Part shown: positions 1-8,407 of the stretch, piece by piece
How the letters are laid out: each line of letters starts with the position of its first letter
Position numbering within the stretch: the first letter of the stretch is position 1
Assembly (NCBI GenBank): GCA_964515945.1
Contig: CAZEWY010000041.1
Span: 1 to 21,051 of the forward strand
Source: CAYQQJ01 sp964515945
Lineage (GTDB): Bacteria > Pseudomonadota > Gammaproteobacteria > Pseudomonadales > Cellvibrionaceae
Reading direction: 5' to 3'
DNA: 21,051 bases
Made by a program: the position numbers and the translations under genes
The notes under the pieces: model-generated
The model's database searches: none
What the model was told of the DNA's origin: nothing
What the model saw: the letters and a program-made list of their open reading frames with translations, nothing else

Positions 1-1
1 C

Positions 2-400
2 ATGGACTACAACTACAGCTCGCCGCGCAAGGAAGCCATGGCGCCAATGCATAATCCGGATGTTACGGTGCGTTCCCGAGGCGTCATGGAGAAATGCACC
101 TATTGTCTGCAACGCATCAGCCAGGCAAGGATCACCGCGAAAAAGGAGATGCGGGACATACAGGATCAGGAAGTTATTACAGCCTGCCAGCAGGCATGTC
201 CAACCGAAGCCATTGTTTTCGGCAACATCAATGACAAAAATGCGCAGGTCGCAAAAAGCCGGCAGCATCCTCTGTCGTACAAGGTGCTGGCCGAGCTTAA
301 TACTCGCCCGCGCACCACCTATGTTGCACGTATTCACAATGTAAACCCCTCATTCAATCCTGGGCAGCCTCCGGGTGCGGGCGATGGGGAGGTCGGGTGA
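2..400 (+). CDS. actB: ActB C-terminal part (ACIII iron-sulfur subunit), 5' truncated by window edge
   Basis: This is the 3' end of the large iron-sulfur subunit of alternative complex III, the periplasm-facing molybdopterin-oxidoreductase-like/ferredoxin-like protein that moves electrons from quinol towards cytochrome c. The frame is open to the left edge, so the ATG at base 2 is only the first Met in the fragment and not a true start. Visible are the Cys motifs MEKCTYC (about residues 29-35) and CQQACP (about 62-67), the usual arrangement of the last [4Fe-4S] cluster of this family. The C-terminal tail (RPRTTYVARIHNVNP) is typical of ActB. The next gene, actC, begins 1 bp after the stop. 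ActA and most of ActB must lie left of the window. The identification rests on the motifs together with the actC-F neighbours. Confidence 0.9.
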   Translation: MDYNYSSPRKEAMAPMHNPDVTVRSRGVMEKCTYCLQRISQARITAKKEMRDIQDQEVITACQQACPTEAIVFGNINDKNAQVAKSRQHPLSYKVLAELNTRPRTTYVARIHNVNPSFNPGQPPGAGDGEVG

Positions 401-401
401 C

Positions 402-1766
402 ATGGCAGGGAATGAGTCGGCGATGAGCAAAGGACTCAGCTATGCGTCCATTGGAAGCCGGATATCGGCGATCCCTCTGTCAGGGTCGCGCAGAAGCTGG
501 TTGCTGATATTCTGTGCCTGTACCGCATTCGCATTGCTGTTTCTCTACACGGTGACACTGGTCTTTACCCTCGGCATTGGTCTGCTGGGTATCAATATCC
601 CGGTTGCCTGGGGGTTTCCGATCATTAATGTGGTGTGGTGGATCGGCATCGGGCATGCCGGTACTTTGATCTCCGCCATACTTCTTTTGCTGCGACAGGA
701 CTGGCGGGCATCGATCAATCGGTTTGCCGAAGCCATGACCTTGTTTGCCGCGGGCATTGCAGGGCTGTTTCCGATTATCCATCTGGGGCGTCCCTGGTTT
801 TTCTACTGGCTGATCCCCTACCCCGCAACCATGGGCATCTGGCCCCAATGGCGCAGCCCTCTGGTGTGGGACTTTTTTGCCATAGCCACTTACATCATTG
901 TGTCCCTGCTGTTCTGGTACCTCGGATTGATACCTGACCTGGCCAGCATGCGCGACCGTGCCAAATCCGTAACCACCAAACGTCTCTACGGTCTGTTCGC
1001 GCTTGGATGGCGCGGCGCGGCCACGCATTGGCACCGATATCAAATGGCGTATCTGATTCTTGCCGGCCTAGCCACGCCTCTCGTGGTATCCGTCCACAGC
1101 GTCATTGCGCTGGATTTCGCGGTGACGCTGGTGCCCGGATACCACTCGCAAATCTTCCCGCCCTATTTTGTTGCGGGTGCCCTCTTTTCCGGGCTGGCCA
1201 TGGTGCTGACGATTGCCATACCCATGCGCCGTTTGTTCCAGCTTTACGACATGATCACCGCGCGGCATCTGAATGTTCTGGCCAAGGTCATGCTGGCCGC
1301 GGGCCTTGTCGTCAATTACGGTTACCTGGCAGAGCATTTCATGATCTGGTACAGCGGCGACGAATATGAGCGCTACATGGCGTTGAACCGCATGTTCGGC
1401 CCCTACGCCCAGACGTGGTGGATCATGATGTTCATCAATGTCCTTGTCACCCAGAGTCTCTGGTGGTCATTCGTTCGACGGAGTCCGCGCCTGCTGTTCG
1501 CAATAGCGCTCATTATCAATGTGGGCATGTGGCTGGAACGCTACGTCATTGTACTTACCAGCACCCATCGGGATTTTCTGCCGTCGGCCTGGGGAACGTC
1601 CTACGGCACCTGGGTTGACTGGAGCATGCTGCTCGGTTCCATCGCGCTGTTTTTTACCTTGTTCCTGTTGTTTATCCGTTTTCTACCGGCGGTATCCATT
1701 TATGAAGAAAAGGAACTCGAATACGAGAAAAAGGTGCTGGCCGCCAAGAAGAGGCTTGTCCGATGA
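402..1766 (+). CDS. actC: ActC, NrfD-like integral membrane subunit of alternative complex III
   Basis: This is a polysulfide-reductase/NrfD-family membrane protein of about 454 residues with roughly ten hydrophobic segments. In ACIII, ActC binds quinol and anchors the ActB iron-sulfur subunit. Very characteristic family stretches are visible: NIPVAWGFPIINVVWWIGIG, HAGTLISAILLLLRQ, INRFAEAMTLFAAGIAG and HLGRPWFFYWLIPYP. I chose ATG402 because a GGGGAGG sequence ends 9 nt upstream. The frame is open back to a GTG at 375, which would overlap actB; ATG423 is a further alternative. The stop overlaps the actD start by 4 bp (ATGA), so translation is probably coupled. No missing motif was noticed. 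Confidence 0.93.
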   Translation: MAGNESAMSKGLSYASIGSRISAIPLSGSRRSWLLIFCACTAFALLFLYTVTLVFTLGIGLLGINIPVAWGFPIINVVWWIGIGHAGTLISAILLLLRQDWRASINRFAEAMTLFAAGIAGLFPIIHLGRPWFFYWLIPYPATMGIWPQWRSPLVWDFFAIATYIIVSLLFWYLGLIPDLASMRDRAKSVTTKRLYGLFALGWRGAATHWHRYQMAYLILAGLATPLVVSVHSVIALDFAVTLVPGYHSQIFPPYFVAGALFSGLAMVLTIAIPMRRLFQLYDMITARHLNVLAKVMLAAGLVVNYGYLAEHFMIWYSGDEYERYMALNRMFGPYAQTWWIMMFINVLVTQSLWWSFVRRSPRLLFAIALIINVGMWLERYVIVLTSTHRDFLPSAWGTSYGTWVDWSMLLGSIALFFTLFLLFIRFLPAVSIYEEKELEYEKKVLAAKKRLVR

Positions 1767-2314
1767 TGGATTTTGAATTGCGCGGCTATCTGCTTGAGCT
1801 CGATGACGTTGATGAACTGCTGGCCGCCGCAAAAAAGGTGACTCAAATTGGCTACGATATTGTTGAGGCTTTTGTCCCCTTCCCCATTCCCGAATTGGAA
1901 GACGTTCTGCCACCCTCACCCAACCCCATCGCGCTGCTCGTTCTGATCGGTGGTCTGGTTGGCGGACTGATCGGTTATGGAATTCAATACTATTCCGCCG
2001 TGATGGATTATCCGATTCTCTCCGGCGGAAAACCCATGCATTCCTGGCCCGCGTTTATTCCAGTGACCTTTGAAATGATTGTACTGTTTGCCGCCTTGAC
2101 CGGTTTTCTGGCAACACTCTGGGTCAACCGGCTACCGCAGCTTCATCATCCTGTTTTCGATGTGCAGGATTTTGATCTGGCGAGTCGTGACCGATTCTTT
2201 CTGCTGATAAAAACCACGAGGGACATCGACCCCCAGTGCACTGAGGAAGACATGAAGCAACTCCCCATTTCAACCTGGTACCCCGTCAACCCCCATTGGT
2301 TACAGGAGCGGTAA
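1763..2314 (+). CDS. actD: ActD, two-TM membrane subunit of alternative complex III (DUF3341 type)
   Basis: This 183-residue protein has a soluble N-terminal part (ELRGYLLELDDVDELLAAAK, a small alpha/beta domain), two hydrophobic segments around residues 53-75 and 94-118, and a C-terminal tail containing HPVFDVQDFDLASRDRFFL. The motif YPILSGGKPMHSWPAFIPVT between the helices is a hallmark of the DUF3341/ActD family. In ACIII, ActD is a structural membrane subunit without cofactors. The start shares an ATGA overlap with the actC stop, and the TAA overlaps the actE ATG by one base. Order and length fit the canonical actABCDEF cluster. Confidence 0.9.
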   Translation: MMDFELRGYLLELDDVDELLAAAKKVTQIGYDIVEAFVPFPIPELEDVLPPSPNPIALLVLIGGLVGGLIGYGIQYYSAVMDYPILSGGKPMHSWPAFIPVTFEMIVLFAALTGFLATLWVNRLPQLHHPVFDVQDFDLASRDRFFLLIKTTRDIDPQCTEEDMKQLPISTWYPVNPHWLQER

Positions 2315-2892
2315 TGACAGGATCCATGATGACTCTGGCAGCTATTATCAGGTGGTTTTTTTTACCGGTGCCGATTGCCTGCTCCACCATAGCGCTCCTT
2401 CTGGGCGGCTGCGAACAACGCATGAGTGATCAACCCAAATACGAAGCGCTGGAAGCGGCTCCGGCTTTTTACAACAAGCAGGCCGCACGCCTGCCGCCGG
2501 CCGGGACTGTTCCTCGAGGCCAGCCACTAAATGTGGCCCAGCCGTTACAGGTGACTCGCGAGTATATCGAACGCGGTCGCGAACGCTACAACATTTACTG
2601 CAGGCCGTGCCATGGCCTGCTCGGTAATGGTGAGGGACCCGTGGTACAGCGGGGATTTCCGCAGCCTCCGTCATTTCATATCGAGCGGTTGCGACAGGCT
2701 GAAATCTCCCACTTCTACAACGTCATTAGTGAGGGGTACGGCATTATGTATTCCTACGCCGATCGTGTTGCACCCGATGATCGCTGGCGTATTGCCTTTT
2801 ACATTCAAGCCCTGCAGAAAAGTCAGCATATCAACCTGAAACAGCATCCCGAATTTCGCGAGGCCATGAACATGGTTGATGCATCGCCATGA
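2314..2892 (+). CDS. actE: ActE, monoheme cytochrome c lipoprotein of alternative complex III
   Basis: This is a lipid-anchored periplasmic cytochrome c of about 192 residues. From ATG2314 there is a hydrophobic signal ending in the lipobox LLLGGC (Cys33), followed by a soluble domain with one CRPCH heme c motif (Cys96, Cys99, His100). Met145 in GYGIMYSYADRV is the probable sixth ligand. In ACIII, ActE carries electrons out of the ActA/ActB core. The start was set at ATG2314 because AGGAG lies 5 nt upstream and the ATG overlaps the actD stop as TAATG. An in-frame TTG at 2296 is less likely. The stop overlaps the actF start (ATGA). Confidence 0.93.
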   Translation: MTGSMMTLAAIIRWFFLPVPIACSTIALLLGGCEQRMSDQPKYEALEAAPAFYNKQAARLPPAGTVPRGQPLNVAQPLQVTREYIERGRERYNIYCRPCHGLLGNGEGPVVQRGFPQPPSFHIERLRQAEISHFYNVISEGYGIMYSYADRVAPDDRWRIAFYIQALQKSQHINLKQHPEFREAMNMVDASP

Positions 2893-4004
2893 AAATCTGG
2901 AATTCCGGGCTATTACCTCTGCACGCAGGTTTGCCACTCGTTTGGGCAAGCCTGCTGGTGGCCGCATCGGTACTGGTGATTCTGTTGCCGATGCCGCTGG
3001 TTCATGGCTATGTCTTTGCCTGGCTCAGTTGCCTCAACATTATTCTGGGGGCCATGGCAATTTTGTTGATATGGAGTTTGTCCGGCGGTCATTGGGGAAC
3101 GTCGATTGCGTCTCCCTTGCGGGCCCTGGTTGCGACTCTACCCATGTTGGGCCTGTTGAGTATCCCTTTGTGGTTTTCGCTGGACGCGGTATTCCCGTGG
3201 GCGGCTGGCGACTGCGAGCAACTTGATATCACGGCCCATCAATGCCGTTGGCTCCAGCCCGGATTGCTGGTGCTGAGAAGCGGTCTCTGCTGGGCCGTAT
3301 GGTTGGGTATAGCCGCCAGTATGGCCGTCTGGTCGTTTCATCAGCCACTGAAAGTATCCCCGGCTCGCGCCGCAGCCTGTCTCATTGGTTTTGTGCTATT
3401 AACGTCGCTGTTTGCGGTGGATTGGTTCATGAGTTTGATACCTCGCAGCAGCACCACCATGATCGGTTTCTTGCTCATCAGCGAGCAACTTGTCGCTGGC
3501 TTGGCCCTGGCGATTCTGATCACCAGCATCGGCCACTGGCACGATCCGGCAAACAGCGAACGGCGGAAGATCAATAGCGATCTTGGCAACCTGCTCCTGA
3601 GCGCAGTGATGTTCCACGGTTACTGTCTGTACATGGATTATCTTATCGTCTGGGAGGCAAATTTGCCCGGCGAAATCATCTGGTACACAGAGCGCTTCAG
3701 CCTGTTCGGTGAAGTGCTCATGTGGATGAGCGCAGGCTTGTATATCGGGCTGCCCATTCTCCTGTTGCTGTTTCGTCGTATCAAGAATTCTTCAAAAGGT
3801 CTGGCTACGGTTTCCACGCTGCTTTTGTTGGGACATCTGACACTGGTGGGCTGGTACCTTGTACCGATTCTCGGCAACAAGCCGGGCGGTTGGTTGTGGG
3901 ACTGGCTTATGGCCCTGTGTCTTGTCTGCCTATGGATAGTAGCTGTTGGTGTCCTGCTCAATCAGCGGCAAACAGCAGGCAACGCTGATCACGGGGGGCG
4001 CTGA
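2889..4004 (+). CDS. actF: ActF, membrane subunit of alternative complex III
   Basis: This is a 371-residue polytopic membrane protein with about ten hydrophobic helices, in the position of ActF, the second NrfD-like membrane subunit. Family-like features are FAVDWFMSLIPRSSTTMIGF (about residues 174-193) and the segment around YCLYMDYLIVWEANLPGEI with WYTERF, which resembles the ActF signature FSQFLIIWSGNLPEEI...WY. It starts by ATGA overlap with actE and has no clear Shine-Dalgarno of its own, so it is probably translated by coupling. It ends 6 bp before the small one-TM gene. Function is inferred from the family and gene order. Confidence 0.88.
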   Translation: MKIWNSGLLPLHAGLPLVWASLLVAASVLVILLPMPLVHGYVFAWLSCLNIILGAMAILLIWSLSGGHWGTSIASPLRALVATLPMLGLLSIPLWFSLDAVFPWAAGDCEQLDITAHQCRWLQPGLLVLRSGLCWAVWLGIAASMAVWSFHQPLKVSPARAAACLIGFVLLTSLFAVDWFMSLIPRSSTTMIGFLLISEQLVAGLALAILITSIGHWHDPANSERRKINSDLGNLLLSAVMFHGYCLYMDYLIVWEANLPGEIIWYTERFSLFGEVLMWMSAGLYIGLPILLLLFRRIKNSSKGLATVSTLLLLGHLTLVGWYLVPILGNKPGGWLWDWLMALCLVCLWIVAVGVLLNQRQTAGNADHGGR

Positions 4005-4010
4005 CAAATC

Positions 4011-4349
4011 ATGGCCAATCATGAAACGCCAGCGATCGCTGTCAAACCTGTACTCGCCACGCTCCTGGTAGTGGTCGTCGTTCTGACAATCGCAATGACG
4101 GCTTTGTATATCTTTTATGAAAGCTACCCCGAATCCGCGCCCCCCAAGGCACAGCTCACCCAAAACTCCCCGAATGCCGCCGCGCTGGACCGAAAACAGG
4201 ATGATGAACGCGAACACCTTGAGCGCTATGGTTGGATCTCCCGCGATGAGCAGGTTATCCATATACCCATTGATCAGGCAATGAAACTGGTCGTGCAGCA
4301 ATCAATGAATTATCGCGGGACAGCGCCTGACTCGGGAGATCAGCGGTGA
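4011..4349 (+). CDS. Small one-TM protein of ACIII/caa3 operons
   Basis: This 112-residue protein has one hydrophobic segment (about residues 13-36) followed by a charged linker and a short C-terminal motif, RYGWISRDEQVIHIPIDQAM (residues 72-91). From memory, small proteins with a closely similar YGWxDR...IPIxxAM ending sit between ACIII or cox genes and SCO/coxB in many bacteria; their role is not well defined. The likely topology is N-terminus in the cytoplasm and C-terminal motif in the periplasm. The position between actF (6 bp upstream) and SCO (GTGA overlap downstream) suggests an assembly or accessory role. This is inference, and no cofactor motif is visible. Confidence 0.8.
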   Translation: MANHETPAIAVKPVLATLLVVVVVLTIAMTALYIFYESYPESAPPKAQLTQNSPNAAALDRKQDDEREHLERYGWISRDEQVIHIPIDQAMKLVVQQSMNYRGTAPDSGDQR

Positions 4350-5155
4350 AACTCCGACCGATCCTCATCTGCATCCTAGCGGCCGTTTTTCATGGTGAGG
4401 TCGTGTGTGCCGACACGTCTGTGCACAGGGACGCCGATATCATGGCACAGGTAAGTTTCAATCCTGTACCCGGTACGCCCGTGCCGTCGGACCTGAAGTT
4501 TTCAAGCACCCGGGGACCCGTGACCACGGGTGCGATTCTTCAAAATCATATCAGTCTTCTGACCTTCGCCTGGTTTGATTGCCCCAATTTATGCGGGCTG
4601 ATTCTCAACGGACTCGCGGATAGCAGTAGCAGGCTTCCTGACAGCGGGAAGCAGGATTTTCAGATAGTGGTTGTCAGTATGGACCCAGGGGCGACCCGGG
4701 ATGATGCGATACATCAACAGCAGAATCTGACTCGGCGTTATCCCGAGGCCGGGGTGATGAGCCAATGGAGCTTCCTTAGGGGCAGTGCCGACAGTATCGA
4801 GGCACTGGCCAATGCAACCGGTTTCCAGTTTGTTTACGACCCTCGTAAAGCCCAGTTTGCCCACCCCAGTGGCGTGGTCATACTGGATACCCAGGGACGA
4901 GTACGGGATTTCATGGCAGGAATTAATTATCGTACCGCGGATATCGAGCGGCTGATCGCTTCCGCCCGATCGCCAGGCTCTCGGCCGGCACCGGCAAACC
5001 CCATACTCCTGCTCTGCTATGACTATGACCCGTCCAGCGGACGTTACAGTCTCGCCATAATGAAGTTACTGCGCCTGGTGTCGCTTCTGTGCTTGTTTGT
5101 GTTTGCCGTCGTTTTCTGGCGTTGGCGGAAAAGGGAGGCCGGGAAGACTCCATGA
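4346..5155 (+). CDS. SCO1/SenC-family copper chaperone for the CuA site
   Basis: This 269-residue thioredoxin-fold protein has an N-terminal export signal (residues 1-22, ending near VVCADT), the copper-binding CPNLC motif (Cys79 and Cys83, CxxxC) and the conserved distal His173 in FAHPSGVVIL. SCO proteins deliver copper to CuA of oxidase subunit II. Beyond the family core there is a C-terminal hydrophobic helix (about 239-258) followed by WRWRKRE, so it is probably anchored at its C-terminus; this variant is frequently found beside caa3 operons. It uses a GTG start overlapping the previous TGA, with GGGAG 7 nt upstream, and overlaps coxB by ATGA. Its position directly ahead of coxB fits CuA assembly. 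Confidence 0.93.
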   Translation: MKLRPILICILAAVFHGEVVCADTSVHRDADIMAQVSFNPVPGTPVPSDLKFSSTRGPVTTGAILQNHISLLTFAWFDCPNLCGLILNGLADSSSRLPDSGKQDFQIVVVSMDPGATRDDAIHQQQNLTRRYPEAGVMSQWSFLRGSADSIEALANATGFQFVYDPRKAQFAHPSGVVILDTQGRVRDFMAGINYRTADIERLIASARSPGSRPAPANPILLLCYDYDPSSGRYSLAIMKLLRLVSLLCLFVFAVVFWRWRKREAGKTP

Positions 5156-6135
5156 ATGAACACCTGCTAAGGGCCGTCGAGCAATCCTCCTTCACTCCAT
5201 CGGACTTTGCCGAGGGCATTGACCGGCTCTTCTTTGGCATGCTCGCCGTGTGCACTCTTATGACCCTGGCAATCACTGTTCTGATCGTCGCATTCTGCAT
5301 CCGTTACAGGCGCGGAAAAAACGGGGATCAGCATCGCGGGCGCACGGCCATGAATGCGAGGAATTACTCGTGGGTCGAATACTCATGGACCGGCTTGCCT
5401 CTGATCATTTTTATTGGTTTATTTATCTGGGGCGCCACCCTGTTCATGCAGCTTCAGCAGTTGCCGCGAAATGCACTGGTGATTGATGTTGTTGCCAAGC
5501 AATGGATGTGGAAGTTCTACCATCCCGGCGGTCAGAGAGAAATCAACGAGCTGCACATTCCAGCCAACCGCCCCATCATAGTTCGACTGGCATCGGAAGA
5601 CGTCATACACAGCTTTTTTGTACCGAGTTTTCGTATCAAACAGGACGTGGTGCCCGGGCGCTATACCCACACATGGTTCAACGTCAGGGAGCCCGGAACC
5701 TATCGCCTTTTCTGCGCCGAGTATTGTGGCACTGACCACAGCCACATGCGCGGTGTCGTGCAGGTGATGTCGGCGGAGGATTATGGGCGCTGGTTGGCTA
5801 ACCAGCAGCAGAGCCCGACACTCGCCGCCGCCGGTGAACGATTGTTCCGACAGGCGGGTTGCAGTGGTTGTCACAGTAAATCCTCAATGGTACACGCGCC
5901 CGATCTGGCCGGCCTTTTTGGCCGCGTCATCCATCTTGATGACGGCCGCCGTCTTGAGGCTGACCGCGCCTATGTCCGGGACTCCATCCTCTTGCCGGAA
6001 AAGGACATAGTCGCGGGATATCCTTCCGTTATGCCCAGCTTTGCGGGACAGCTTTCGGAAGAAGACGTACTTAAACTCGTGACTTACATAGAATCCCTCA
6101 GCGATATTGACAACGCGGAGGTATCGCATGACTGA
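5152..6135 (+). CDS. coxB: Cytochrome c oxidase subunit II with fused cytochrome c domain (caa3 type)
   Basis: This 327-residue subunit II has two transmembrane helices (about 25-50 and 80-100), a cupredoxin domain with a complete CuA site (His153, Cys188, Glu190, Cys192, His196, Met199 in FCAEYCGTDHSHMRG), and a C-terminal cytochrome c domain with CSGCH (Cys237, Cys240, His241) and Met294 in YPSVMPSF as probable axial ligand. The fused heme domain defines the caa3 type, which receives electrons directly from ACIII or a soluble cytochrome. I set the start at ATG5152, where it overlaps the SCO stop (ATGA) and has GGGAGG-like sequence upstream. The frame stays open further upstream into the SCO gene. 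It overlaps coxA by 8 bp. Confidence 0.96.
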   Translation: MNEHLLRAVEQSSFTPSDFAEGIDRLFFGMLAVCTLMTLAITVLIVAFCIRYRRGKNGDQHRGRTAMNARNYSWVEYSWTGLPLIIFIGLFIWGATLFMQLQQLPRNALVIDVVAKQWMWKFYHPGGQREINELHIPANRPIIVRLASEDVIHSFFVPSFRIKQDVVPGRYTHTWFNVREPGTYRLFCAEYCGTDHSHMRGVVQVMSAEDYGRWLANQQQSPTLAAAGERLFRQAGCSGCHSKSSMVHAPDLAGLFGRVIHLDDGRRLEADRAYVRDSILLPEKDIVAGYPSVMPSFAGQLSEEDVLKLVTYIESLSDIDNAEVSHD

Positions 6136-7759
6136 CACGAACTATCGCGCGACCAAAAGCTATCTGCATCATCAGCCCCACACCATCAAGTCATGGCTGT
6201 TGACCACAGACCATAAACGCATCGCATGGCTGTATATCGGCTCGATTACCGCATTCTTTATTCTCGGTGGTCTTGCCGCCACTCTGATGCGACTGGAACT
6301 GGTGACTCCGGAGGGCGACCTGCTGACGGCGGAAGCCTACAATCGAACATTCACCCTGCATGGCATTGTCATGGTCTGGTTTTTTCTCATACCGTCGATT
6401 CCCGCAACCCTGGGAAATTTTCTGTTGCCGGTGATGGTGGGTGCAAGGGACATGGCGTTTCCGCGATTGAATCTGCTGAGCTGGTATCTCTACATGTTCG
6501 GCGCCCTGTTTACGGTCATTGCTGTCATCAGTGGCGGCGTCAGTACCGGGTGGACTTTCTATACGCCCATGTCAACCCTGTTTGCCAACGGTAATGTCAT
6601 CGCGGCCATTACAGGTGTTTTTATTGTAGGCTTTTCGACCATACTCACGGGTATCAATTTTATTACCACGGTACACCTGATGCGCGCGCCGGGGCTCTAC
6701 TGGTTTCGCCTGCCGCTTTTTGTGTGGGCGAATTATGCGACCGCCATCATCATGGTACTCGCCACCCCGGTATTGGCCATCACTCTTGTGCTGGTTGCGC
6801 TGGAGCGAATTTTCGGCATTGGAATTTTCAATCCTGCTCTGGGTGGTGACCCTCTGTTGTTCCAACACCTCTTCTGGTTCTACTCGCATCCGGCGGTGTA
6901 CATCATGATTCTGCCCGGCATGGGAGTTGTATCGGAGATCATCGCCTGCTTCAGCCGAAATCCCATCTTTGGCTATCGTTTTATGGCCTACTCCATTCTG
7001 GCCATTGCGTTTATTGGTTTTCTGGTCTGGGGTCACCACATGTTTGTTTCGGGACAGAGTACTTACGCAAGCCTGGCGTTCGGTTTGCTGAGCTTTTTGG
7101 TGGCCGTGCCCTCGGCCATAAAAGTATTCAACTGGACCGCAACGCTTTACAGGGGCCGTATCACTTTTCATGCACCAATGCTCTATGTTCTCGGCTTTGT
7201 CGGACTCTTCACCATTGGCGGCTTGACCGGGCTTTTTCTCGCCTCGATTGCCGTGGATGTGCAGGTTCACGATACCTACTTTGTGGTGGCGCACTTTCAT
7301 TACATTATGGTGGGAGGCATGGTCATGGCCTTTCTGGGGGGCCTGCATTTCTGGTGGCCAAAGATATCCGGACGGCTGTACAACGAGATGCTGGCACGGA
7401 CATCGGTCATCTGCATATTCTTCGGCTTCAACCTGACTTTTTTTCCGCAGTTCATTATGGGGTACCTGGGCATGCCCCGGCGCTACCACAGCTATGTGCC
7501 GGAATTCGCCCCTTACCATATTGCCTCATCCATCGGCGCCGTGTTTCTGGCTATCGGCTACCTTCTACCACTGATGAATCTCGGCTGGTCAATGTTCTTT
7601 GGCAAAGTCTCCGGCAAAAACCCATGGCGGGCCACGGGCCTTGAATGGCAGACACCCTCTCCGCCACCGCCCCATAATTTCGACGTCACGCCCACCGTAT
7701 CCGAGCGTCCTTATAATTACATTGAGCTGGACTCTGCCGAAGAGGCCGCACGGCCATGA
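6128..7759 (+). CDS. coxA: Cytochrome c oxidase subunit I, heme-copper oxygen reductase, A2-like
   Basis: This 543-residue, 12-helix catalytic subunit reduces O2 to water and pumps protons. Heme and copper ligands are all present: His78 (FTLHGIVMVW) and His391 for low-spin heme, His389 for the O2-binding heme (VVAHFHYIMVG), and CuB ligands His254, His303 and His304 (VWGHHMFVSG). Tyr258 is the expected cross-linked Tyr. At the position where A1 oxidases have Gly-His-Pro-Glu, it reads YSHPAVYIM: the Glu is Ala258-minus-two (Ala256) and Tyr252-Ser253 precede the His. That Tyr-Ser pattern characterises A2-type enzymes such as the Rhodothermus and Thermus caa3 oxidases. ATG6128 has GGAGG 6 nt upstream; TTG6107 was rejected. 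Confidence 0.97.
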   Translation: MTDTNYRATKSYLHHQPHTIKSWLLTTDHKRIAWLYIGSITAFFILGGLAATLMRLELVTPEGDLLTAEAYNRTFTLHGIVMVWFFLIPSIPATLGNFLLPVMVGARDMAFPRLNLLSWYLYMFGALFTVIAVISGGVSTGWTFYTPMSTLFANGNVIAAITGVFIVGFSTILTGINFITTVHLMRAPGLYWFRLPLFVWANYATAIIMVLATPVLAITLVLVALERIFGIGIFNPALGGDPLLFQHLFWFYSHPAVYIMILPGMGVVSEIIACFSRNPIFGYRFMAYSILAIAFIGFLVWGHHMFVSGQSTYASLAFGLLSFLVAVPSAIKVFNWTATLYRGRITFHAPMLYVLGFVGLFTIGGLTGLFLASIAVDVQVHDTYFVVAHFHYIMVGGMVMAFLGGLHFWWPKISGRLYNEMLARTSVICIFFGFNLTFFPQFIMGYLGMPRRYHSYVPEFAPYHIASSIGAVFLAIGYLLPLMNLGWSMFFGKVSGKNPWRATGLEWQTPSPPPPHNFDVTPTVSERPYNYIELDSAEEAARP

Positions 7760-8403
7760 CCCCATCGTCGTCATCCCTGAGCGAGCAATTCGACTCACTG
7801 CCGCAACAGCGCCAGGCAAATACCTTGGCCATATGGATATTTATCGCCTCGGAAACGCTGTTTTTTGGTGGCCTGTTTCTCGCTTACACGGTGTACCGAA
7901 TATTGAATCCCATGGCGTTTACCGCTGCGAGTCAGGAACTGAATATCGCGGCGGGAACCATCAATACCGCAGTATTGCTTACCAGCTCCCTGGCCATGGC
8001 TCTGGCGGATAGCGCTGCGGAGGCAAAGCGGGCGGGCGCAACACGGAGACTGCTCACGCTGACATGTCTTCTCGGTATTGCTTTCCTGGGGATCAAAGCC
8101 TACGAGTATTATTCCGAATATCGGAATCATCTGGTGCCATTTATTGGCGAATCATTTGCCTGGCGCCACCCTGACGTCGACGGAGCCAAGCTGTTTTTCA
8201 ATTTGTACTTTGTTATGACCGGTCTGCATGCCCTCCATTTACTGATCGGTTGCTGTCTGGTGGGAGTAACCGCGGTTATGAATAAACGGCTGAGCCGGGA
8301 TGCCACACGGCACCAGTCCCAGGTCAGGTTGTGTGCGCTCTACTGGCACTTCGTGGACATTATCTGGGTATTCATATTCCCATTGCTTTATCTGGCCCGG
8401 TAG
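7756..8403 (+). CDS. coxC: Cytochrome c oxidase subunit III
   Basis: This 215-residue membrane protein has about five hydrophobic helices and matches the short bacterial subunit III used by caa3 and bo3-like enzymes. Recognisable stretches are WIFIASETLFFGGLFLAY (residues 27-44), the GIKAYEYYSEYRNH segment, LFFNLYFVMTGLHALHLLIG and the C-terminal YWHFVDIIWVFIFPLLYL. Subunit III stabilises proton pumping and carries no redox centre. The start overlaps the coxA stop (ATGA), and coxD follows after 4 bp. Confidence 0.95.
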   Translation: MTPSSSSLSEQFDSLPQQRQANTLAIWIFIASETLFFGGLFLAYTVYRILNPMAFTAASQELNIAAGTINTAVLLTSSLAMALADSAAEAKRAGATRRLLTLTCLLGIAFLGIKAYEYYSEYRNHLVPFIGESFAWRHPDVDGAKLFFNLYFVMTGLHALHLLIGCCLVGVTAVMNKRLSRDATRHQSQVRLCALYWHFVDIIWVFIFPLLYLAR

Positions 8404-8407
8404 CATT

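Noticed and set aside
6572..7519. Long minus-strand open frame (315 codons) opposite coxA
   Set aside because: It lies completely within coxA, whose protein is unambiguous; the antisense translation is low-complexity His/Gln/Arg-rich with no recognisable domain.
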